Part shown: positions 54,881-60,832 of the stretch, piece by piece
How positions within the stretch are numbered: position 1 is the first letter of the stretch
Layout of the letters: each line of letters starts with the position of its first letter
Origin: Pectinatus frisingensis
GTDB taxonomy: Bacteria > Bacillota > Negativicutes > Selenomonadales > Selenomonadaceae
Assembly (NCBI RefSeq): GCF_015732285.1
Contig: NZ_WIQU01000029.1
Location: 1 to 60,832 of the forward strand
Reading direction: 5' to 3'
DNA length: 60,832 nt
Program-made: the position numbers and the translations under genes
The notes under the pieces: generated by a model
Told to the model about the DNA's origin: nothing
What the model saw: only the letters and a program-made list of their open reading frames with translations
Database searches by the model: none

Positions 54881-56215
54881 ATGAATGGAGAAAAATTTAA
54901 TGAAATAAGTGATAAATTTGCTGAAATAGCTGTTAAAATCGGCAATAACATCTACCTGAGGACTTTGCGGGATGCATTTATAACTATAATGCCGGTGTTT
55001 ATATTGGCCGGACTGGCAGTAATGATCAATAATGTAATATTTCCGTTGATAGCTGAGGGGGAAAGCCTTAAAAAACTGCAGTTATTTGGTAACGTATTGA
55101 CAAACGGAACGTTGAATATAGCCGGACTGCTTATTGCAGTGATGATAGCATATTTATATTCAGTTAATAGAAATTTTAAAAATCCGATTTCCACAGTGGT
55201 TATTTCACTGTCAAGTTTAATAATAATGATGGCAAGTACTGTTTCCATTACACCGGACGGCGGTGAAGGTGCGATGTCAATTACCAACGGGGTGCTGCTG
55301 TTCAATCACATAGGAACAAAGGGAATGTTTGCCGGAATAATTATTGGACTTGTATCGTCGATGCTGTATATTAAATTGACTGAGTTAAAATGCATGCAGA
55401 TAAATATGCCGGAAGGTGTTCCGCCGCAGGTAGGAAAGACTTTCAGTGTATTGCTATCATCGATGCTTACCCTTGTAATCATGGGGATGCTGTCAAGTTT
55501 TCTGCAGGTCGTGATGAATACTGATTTAATACAAGTAATATCAGCAATGGTACAGGAACCGCTGCGCTCAATAAATACATCTTTGCCGGGATATTTGCTG
55601 ATATATTCATGCGGCAATCTGCTTTTTGCCTTGGGAATACATCAGTCTGTCATAAATGGTTCACTGCTTGATCCGGTAATGCTGGTCAATATGAATGAAA
55701 ACATGCAGGCTGTGCAGGCGGGGCAGCAGGCTCTGCATATAATCAATGCGGACTTTCAGACATGTTACGCACAATTAGGCGGGACAGGGCTAACAATATC
55801 ACTGCTATTGGCAATCTTTATATTCAGTAAATATGAACCCTATAAAGATGTTGGTAAACTGGGACTTACACCGGGGATTTTTAATATCAATGAACCGATT
55901 ATTTTCGGACTGCCGATTGTTTTTAACATCCCGATGATAATACCGTTTATCTTGTCACCTATTATTGGTTCATGTATAGGCTATTTTGCCACCGCCGTGG
56001 GATTTGTAAAACCTTTGTTCATTTATGTGCCATGGACAACGCCACCTTTGCTGTCGGGATTCCTGTCAAGCGGCGGTGACTGGAAAGTTGTTTTGCTTCA
56101 GGTGGTAATCATTGTGGTGACGACAATGTTTTATCTGCCGTTTTTAAAGATAAGTGAAAGAGTATCAATAAGAACTTATGAATTGGAAAGCCAGACAGAA
56201 GGAAAGGATGAATGA
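54881..56215 (+). CDS. PTS beta-glucoside (lactose/cellobiose family) EIIC
   Basis: 444 residues from ATG 54881 (AGGGGGGG upstream; a frame from 54848 would overlap the GH1 gene). About 10 membrane segments; conserved GIHQSVINGSLL and NINEPIIFGLPIVFN motifs with the substrate-binding Glu. Sugar channel of the PTS. Its stop overlaps the EIIB start. Confidence 0.93.
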   Translation: MNGEKFNEISDKFAEIAVKIGNNIYLRTLRDAFITIMPVFILAGLAVMINNVIFPLIAEGESLKKLQLFGNVLTNGTLNIAGLLIAVMIAYLYSVNRNFKNPISTVVISLSSLIIMMASTVSITPDGGEGAMSITNGVLLFNHIGTKGMFAGIIIGLVSSMLYIKLTELKCMQINMPEGVPPQVGKTFSVLLSSMLTLVIMGMLSSFLQVVMNTDLIQVISAMVQEPLRSINTSLPGYLLIYSCGNLLFALGIHQSVINGSLLDPVMLVNMNENMQAVQAGQQALHIINADFQTCYAQLGGTGLTISLLLAIFIFSKYEPYKDVGKLGLTPGIFNINEPIIFGLPIVFNIPMIIPFILSPIIGSCIGYFATAVGFVKPLFIYVPWTTPPLLSGFLSSGGDWKVVLLQVVIIVVTTMFYLPFLKISERVSIRTYELESQTEGKDE

Positions 56216-56526
56216 AGATGAAAAGTATTTTGTTGGTTTGTTTAGGCGGGATGTCCACCAGCCTGATGGTACAAAAAATGGAAAAAGCAGCACAAAAAGA
56301 TAATATTGCTGTAAGAATATGGGCGGTATCGGAAGCAGAAGCCCATAATAATTTTAACGAGGCAGATATTGTATTACTTGGACCGCAGTTAAAGTTTAAG
56401 TATAATGAATATAAGAAAATACTGGGTGATAAACCGGTTGAAATTATTAGTATTGCCGATTATGGCCGTATGCAGGGAGAAAAAGTGTTGAAATGGGCAT
56501 TAGCAATATTAGCAGGAAAGGAATAA
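56212..56526 (+). CDS. PTS beta-glucoside EIIB
   Basis: 104 residues. Phosphocysteine in the LLVCLGGMSTSLM loop near residue 10, followed by a P-loop-like region and QLKFKY. Lactose/cellobiose type IIB. Start is ATG 56212 or 56218; overlaps EIIC by 4 nt in the first case. Confidence 0.95.
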   Translation: MKMKSILLVCLGGMSTSLMVQKMEKAAQKDNIAVRIWAVSEAEAHNNFNEADIVLLGPQLKFKYNEYKKILGDKPVEIISIADYGRMQGEKVLKWALAILAGKE

Positions 56527-56530
56527 TGAT

Positions 56531-56869
56531 ATGGAAAGTACGGAAACACAATTTTTGACATTATTGTCCAACGCAGGTGCCGCACGTTCGGCTTATATAG
56601 AAGCTGTAAGCTATGCTGAAAAAAAAGATTTTGAAAAAGCGTCGGAATTGATAAAGGAGGGTGATAAGCTTTATGCCGAAGGGCACAAAGTACATTTTAA
56701 GATGATACAAAAAGAATCTGCCGGGCAAAAAAATGAATTGTCATTGTTGCTGATTCACGCAGAAGATTTGCTTATCGGAGCGGAAATGTTCAAAATAGTA
56801 GCAGAGTCATTTATCAGAGTCTATAAAAATATGAACGACGAGATTAATGCCTTGAAGGGTATCCAATAA
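56531..56869 (+). CDS. PTS beta-glucoside EIIA
   Basis: 112 residues of the lactose/cellobiose IIA family, three-helix bundle. The phospho-His region GHKVHFKMIQKESAG and the second conserved LIHAEDLLIGAE segment are present. Passes phosphate from HPr to EIIB. Four bases after EIIB. Confidence 0.93.
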   Translation: MESTETQFLTLLSNAGAARSAYIEAVSYAEKKDFEKASELIKEGDKLYAEGHKVHFKMIQKESAGQKNELSLLLIHAEDLLIGAEMFKIVAESFIRVYKNMNDEINALKGIQ

Positions 56870-56896
56870 TTGGTTTTCATGTTTAAGAGAAAAGAT

Positions 56897-56950
56897 TATC
56901 CAGCCTGTGATAAATATCATTTCATTATGAGTTTTATTGCTGGCTGGATA
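56897..56950. promoter_or_regulatory. Inverted repeat between EIIA and PRD regulator
   Basis: TATCCAGCC and GGCTGGATA, 9 perfect pairs with a 36-nt loop. No T-run; could be an operator or a regulatory hairpin in front of the regulator gene. Confidence 0.35.
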
Positions 56951-56976
56951 GTTGTTTCATGAAGGGAAGACTGTAT

Positions 56977-58881
56977 ATGGCGTTGAAGGCACTCGATATA
57001 TATCTGTATTTAAGCAGGCAAAAAGATTTTACAACCAGTAAAAAAATTGCTGTTGATTTTGGTGTCAGCACACGAACCATAAAAAGTTATATAAAAAAAA
57101 TCAATATAAAATATGGTAAAAAAATTATAATTTCAACAAATCGGGGTTATCGCATCAATCCGCAGATGCCAACAGAAGATATACTGAAGGAACAAAATAA
57201 TGATAATATAAAAACATCGGATGAACGGCGTGATTATATCGTAAAAAAAATTTTGATGATGCATGATAAATCTGTTGATATATTTGATTTATGTGAAGAA
57301 CTTGATATTAGTTATTCAACAATAAATAATGACATAGCTAATTTGAATAAGATATTTGCACCATACAGGGTTAATATAATAGTAAAAAATGAACAGATTT
57401 TATTATCGGGGAAAGAAAAAAACATACGTAAATGGGTAAGTTCATGGATATATAACAATGATAAAAATTCATTTATGGATATTTATCGATTTAAAGAATA
57501 TTTTACAAAAGTAGATATGGAAAAGCTTAGTTCTTTAGTAAGAGCATTTTTTGTCAGTCATAATATTTATATAAATGATTTTGGTTTTAATTTCGTACTG
57601 TTGCATTTAGCTATTATTATTTATCGTAAAAAAAATAACAATATAATCAATGTGGAAAATAATATTAGTCCAGGAACTAAAATGGAAAATTCATTCAGCA
57701 GGACACTGTGTGTAAAATTAGAAAATGAATTTGATATTTTGCTGGATACAGCAGATAAATATGATATATATTTGCTGATAAAGTCAAATACAATAATTTC
57801 TTATCCCAAATCAATCAAGGGCCTTGTCGAAGCAATAGGCAGGAATTTTATAAATAAGATAAATAGTTATATAAAATCGGCAGAAAAAATGTATTTTGTG
57901 GATTTATCGAATAAGGCATTCGTCATCCCTTTTGCACTTCATGTACGCAATATGATTTTTCGCTTGAAGGATAATAAAATTTTGGCTAATCCTATGACAA
58001 GTGATATAAAAATTAAGAGTCCGATAATTTATGATATTGCAATATATATGGCATTATGCATCGGAAAAGATTTCAAGGTAAATATAACAGAGGATGAGAC
58101 AGCCTTTTTGGCTATACATATAGCTGGTGAAATTGAGCGGCAGAATAAAACACAAGATAAAATTGACGCTGTCATTTTCTGTCCAAATTATCTTAATATA
58201 ACATCGTATCTACAGAATAAATTGATGATAAATTTTGGCAATCAGTTGAATTTTGTTGATGTGGCCGATACTATGGATGACCTGAAGTCACTGCGATATG
58301 ATATTCTTTTTACCGGGATAAAATTACCGAAAGGATATTGCGATAAAATTGTGGTGGAAATTTTGCCTTATTCTATTGAAAATAATCTGGGTGTTATTCA
58401 GGATGCAATTAATAAGGTATGGAGAAATAGAAAAAATGAGTTATTGAAGAAATATTTTGATCAATATTTTGAAAAAGAATTATTTTTTAGTGACATTGAT
58501 CTTTTTTCCAGAAAAGAAATAATTCATTTTCTTTGTGAAAATCTGCAAAAATTAAAATATGTGGAAAAAAATTTTGAAAATGGTATTATTCAGCGAGAAG
58601 CTGCTGCCAACACAGCTTTTGCGGGTATCGCAATACCGCATTCTATAAAAATGGATGCGATCAAGACATGTGTTTCAGTGGTGGTATCTAAAAAAGGGAT
58701 TAAGTGGGGGGATGAAATCGAGCCGGTACATGTAGTTTTTTTATTGGCAATAAATAAAATGAACATCAGTATTTTTCGTAAGCTGTATGAGTCTCTTATA
58801 TCAATTTTTTCTGCTCCGGTCATGACTGAGGAGATTAAAAAGTGCGATTCATTTAATGACTTTAAAGGTTTATTGGTGTAA
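56977..58881 (+). CDS. PRD-domain transcriptional regulator with EIIA-like domain (LicR/MtlR type)
   Basis: 634 residues from ATG 56977 (AAGGGAAG upstream; an ATG at 56959 is also possible). Two N-terminal helix-turn-helix modules (STRTIKSYIKKI and DISYSTINNDIANL), two PRD-like helical regions (about 170-390), an EIIB-like segment and a C-terminal EIIA-type domain with IAIPHSIK (phospho-His). Multi-phosphorylation couples it to PTS flux. It follows the PTS operon and probably activates it. Confidence 0.88.
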   Translation: MALKALDIYLYLSRQKDFTTSKKIAVDFGVSTRTIKSYIKKINIKYGKKIIISTNRGYRINPQMPTEDILKEQNNDNIKTSDERRDYIVKKILMMHDKSVDIFDLCEELDISYSTINNDIANLNKIFAPYRVNIIVKNEQILLSGKEKNIRKWVSSWIYNNDKNSFMDIYRFKEYFTKVDMEKLSSLVRAFFVSHNIYINDFGFNFVLLHLAIIIYRKKNNNIINVENNISPGTKMENSFSRTLCVKLENEFDILLDTADKYDIYLLIKSNTIISYPKSIKGLVEAIGRNFINKINSYIKSAEKMYFVDLSNKAFVIPFALHVRNMIFRLKDNKILANPMTSDIKIKSPIIYDIAIYMALCIGKDFKVNITEDETAFLAIHIAGEIERQNKTQDKIDAVIFCPNYLNITSYLQNKLMINFGNQLNFVDVADTMDDLKSLRYDILFTGIKLPKGYCDKIVVEILPYSIENNLGVIQDAINKVWRNRKNELLKKYFDQYFEKELFFSDIDLFSRKEIIHFLCENLQKLKYVEKNFENGIIQREAAANTAFAGIAIPHSIKMDAIKTCVSVVVSKKGIKWGDEIEPVHVVFLLAINKMNISIFRKLYESLISIFSAPVMTEEIKKCDSFNDFKGLLV

Positions 58882-59102
58882 TATATATTATAATTTTATA
58901 TTGTACTGGTATATTCAAAACCTCTCATTACAGAGCGGTATAAGCGTGACGGCTTTAGGATAAGTAGGGTAAGAACAAATATCAGGACCATTGCCAATCT
59001 CAAAGGCTGGTTATTCTTGAGGCAGACAGATTTGTTTTTGCAGGTCGTTATTTAACCGGGGCAATGTAAATCATCAATTAATTTATATGAAGGAGAGATT
59101 AA

Positions 59103-59555
59103 ATGATTTTTGGCAATTTATATTATAATCAAACAGCAGTTTTGGGTTCGGATATAAAAAAATGTTTTCAATACTATAAACAAAATGACTTGGCAAGTAT
59201 CAAACCGGGTTCATACGAAATAGAAGGCCATCGGATATTTGTCAATATTGATGAATATAAGACACAGCCGGAACAGGAAAGGTTTTGGGAGGGACATAGG
59301 AAATATATAGATGTACATGTATTGATCAAGGGAACCGAGCGTATAGACACTGCTTTTAAGGAAAATATGCGGGAAAATCCCTATGATGAGCAAAAAGATA
59401 TGCTCACATTGACCGGTGAAGCCCAAGCTTCAGTGTATATGCTGCGGGCAGGTGATTTTCTTATCTGCTATCCGGAGGATATACATAAGACAGCAATTCA
59501 TGCTGAACTGCAGAATAAAGTGAAAAAATGTATTTTTAAAATATCTATTGATTGA
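59103..59555 (+). CDS. YhcH/YjgK/YiaL-family protein (cupin-like, EbgC-related)
   Basis: 150 residues; AAGGAGAG ribosome site. Pattern EQERFWEGHRKYIDVHVLIKGTERI, followed by DFLICYPEDIHKTAI with the metal-binding Glu and His of this cupin family. Members help with sialic acid or beta-galactoside use. Its nearness to the beta-glucoside operon suggests a role in sugar or anomer handling; 220-bp gap to the PRD regulator holds nothing I can name. Confidence 0.88.
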   Translation: MIFGNLYYNQTAVLGSDIKKCFQYYKQNDLASIKPGSYEIEGHRIFVNIDEYKTQPEQERFWEGHRKYIDVHVLIKGTERIDTAFKENMRENPYDEQKDMLTLTGEAQASVYMLRAGDFLICYPEDIHKTAIHAELQNKVKKCIFKISID

Positions 59556-59567
59556 ACCTATAAATAA

Positions 59568-59613
59568 AAACCGCGCAATGAAAGGCCATAAACTTTTCAT
59601 TACGCGGTTTTTT
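59568..59613. terminator. Bidirectional terminator between YhcH and the porin
   Basis: Arms AAACCGCGCAATGAAA (59568-59583) and TTTCATTACGCGGTTT (59595-59610), 15 of 16 pairs; T-rich on both strands (TTTTTT at 59608, and T5 on the minus strand). Confidence 0.85.
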
Positions 59614-59672
59614 ACCTATTAAATTAATCGATTAACAAAGTAATAACGAAATAATATATATGCTGAAATTAA

Positions 59673-60832
59673 TCAGAAGAAGAAGTCGATACGACCGTAA
59701 ATAGCATTGTAGTCGGCATCACTGCCACTGTAATCAGCAAATAACTGTTTGCCTTTATAATATTCAACGGTAGCCAGAATATTTTGGGCCACTGTATAAT
59801 CAGTTCCTATCTGCCAGCCTTTGGTGCCGCGGGCACTGATATCATAAGTAGGGTTAACAGTTGCAAACTGGCCCAGATAGCGATAGGCAGCGTAGATATC
59901 ATAAGAGCCGGGTTTAGTTATATCGGCACCTTTATATTTTAAGGTGATATCGTAGGCTTTGCTTTGGTCATCACCCTTATAGGTTGAAGCTTCATCCATG
60001 TTACTTTTAGCGTAAATGCCGAATAACTGGACATTTTTATCAAATTTATAACCTAAACCACCAACCCAGAAGTTACTTTTATCAGCGCCGGCTTTTTGGA
60101 TCTGGACAGTATTTCCCATGCTGTCTTTATTAGTAGCAAAAGCAGCATTCATATTGCGTAAAGAATAGTAGCCAGCTAGACCGCTAAAACCTTTGGTAGC
60201 TGCCTTATAACCTATTTCTAAGGAATCATAATCGGCAGTTCCGTCATAAGCGTTTACTGCTGTGGCAGCAGCAAGGCTGTTGGCACTCTTGTTGTAGTCA
60301 TAGCGACCAATGGTGGCAATAACATAAGCCGATTTGTCCTTATTGAGACTCCAATTGAATTCGGCACCGCTGATGCTGTCATCGATTATCATACCGGTTC
60401 CAAAGGTGTTATCACTGTATGTCGGTAATTTACCAAGTTTGGCAGTTGCGCCGAATAATGGACCTTGCACATAAATACGGTCAACAACTGTATCACTCTT
60501 ATCTGTGCCACCATTAGCATTATTGCTGCCAGTTCCATTCGTACTGCCGCTGTTGTTGGCAGAATTGGCATTGGAATAATATCTGATGCGGGCATTAGCT
60601 GTCCAGCCGCTGTTGCCGATAAAAGCCTTAGGTTCAAGACGGAGTTCATACTGGGTATTATTGGTTCTGTCTGCCACCGAGCCATTAGCATTTCGCACGT
60701 TGTCATCTTTAATGCCGCGGTAGTAGTATCTTAATCTGCCGCCCCATTTAACGTTGTCTGATTTCTTTTCAAGATCTGATACGCGGACGCCGAGGTTGTC
60801 GAGTTCTTCGGAGAATTCAGCAGCCAGTTTGT
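59673..60832 (-). CDS. SLH-type outer-membrane porin, C-terminal part (5' end outside window)
   Basis: 386 codons to the right edge, stop at 59673, no start inside. The part nearest the edge reads EELDNLGVRVSDLEKKSDNVKW, typical of the coiled-coil linker that follows the SLH domain of Negativicute porins (diagnostic stretch only: LDNLGVRV). The remainder is an all-beta barrel of alternating polar and aromatic residues with a Gly/Asn/Ser-rich loop near 60500 and a C-terminal YGRIDFFF. Forms a diffusion channel anchored to peptidoglycan by its SLH domain. Phe end as usual for barrel assembly. Confidence 0.9.
   Translation of the reverse strand, partial: KLAAEFSEELDNLGVRVSDLEKKSDNVKWGGRLRYYYRGIKDDNVRNANGSVADRTNNTQYELRLEPKAFIGNSGWTANARIRYYSNANSANNSGSTNGTGSNNANGGTDKSDTVVDRIYVQGPLFGATAKLGKLPTYSDNTFGTGMIIDDSISGAEFNWSLNKDKSAYVIATIGRYDYNKSANSLAAATAVNAYDGTADYDSLEIGYKAATKGFSGLAGYYSLRNMNAAFATNKDSMGNTVQIQKAGADKSNFWVGGLGYKFDKNVQLFGIYAKSNMDEASTYKGDDQSKAYDITLKYKGADITKPGSYDIYAAYRYLGQFATVNPTYDISARGTKGWQIGTDYTVAQNILATVEYYKGKQLFADYSGSDADYNAIYGRIDFFF

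Noticed and set aside
58882-59102. tRNA or small RNA gene between the PRD regulator and YhcH genes
   Set aside because: No cloverleaf or conserved TTCGAATC-type arm is seen and there is no terminator.

Overview
The window looks like chromosome of an anaerobic, AT-rich diderm Firmicute of the class Negativicutes. A TolC-type outer-membrane efflux protein (1237-2520) and, at the right edge, the barrel of an outer-membrane porin preceded by the linker seen in SLH-domain porins (59673-60832) imply an outer membrane. Most other genes are Firmicute-like: a YcbB-type response regulator, CwlD-type amidase, DUF1659/DUF2922 proteins, a LicR-type PRD regulator and PyrK/PyrD of class 1B. I cannot name the species.

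Layout. 1-3117: MarR-controlled efflux operon (marR-tolC-hlyD, running off the left edge). 3313-12046: secreted asparaginase, an IclR regulator, then a one-direction operon MFS carrier / dihydroorotase-like amidohydrolase / Asp-Glu-racemase-like protein / pyrK / pyrD / CapA-like protein. The operon has a leader terminator and lacks the other pyrimidine-biosynthesis genes; I read it as a candidate orotate or related ureide catabolic operon. 12107-21934 (minus strand): urea ABC importer urtABCDE followed by urease ureABC and accessory ureEFGD. 22139-26840: a hybrid histidine kinase with HPt, an AraC-type response regulator, and a divergent soluble receiver-kinase. 27028-30723: a three-gene set holding the two halves of the plant Tm-1 architecture (UPF0261 and TIM-barrel) as separate genes, plus a TIM-barrel/AraC fusion. 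30934-36334: a small secreted repeat protein, HxlR regulator with Fe-S flavoprotein, and a decaying ABC-2 exporter with a TetR regulator. 36738-44888: two nearly identical aspartases, a DASS dicarboxylate carrier, a GlnK/GlnL-like two-component system, and a scar in which pieces of a dcuC gene and an M20 amidohydrolase are joined. 44930-47374: a compact amidase / DUF1659 / DUF2922 / small sigma factor / holin module. 47865-53130: pseudouridine and nucleoside salvage (HTH-kinase, psuG, rbsK, CNT transporter, nucleoside hydrolase). 53500-59555: beta-glucoside PTS operon with a PRD regulator and a YhcH protein. 59673-60832: porin, 5' end outside the window.

Many of these genes release or handle ammonia and aspartate: asparaginase, urease, the proposed orotate route (which would end at aspartate), two aspartases yielding fumarate, and a dicarboxylate carrier able to exchange succinate. 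Together they suggest nitrogen-rich compounds being fed into fumarate respiration. Five members of a 120-140 bp palindromic interspersed repeat lie between 26.8 and 36.7 kb, the same stretch that carries the decaying genes. Operon boundaries, terminators and operators were found by eye; no searches or folding programs were run.
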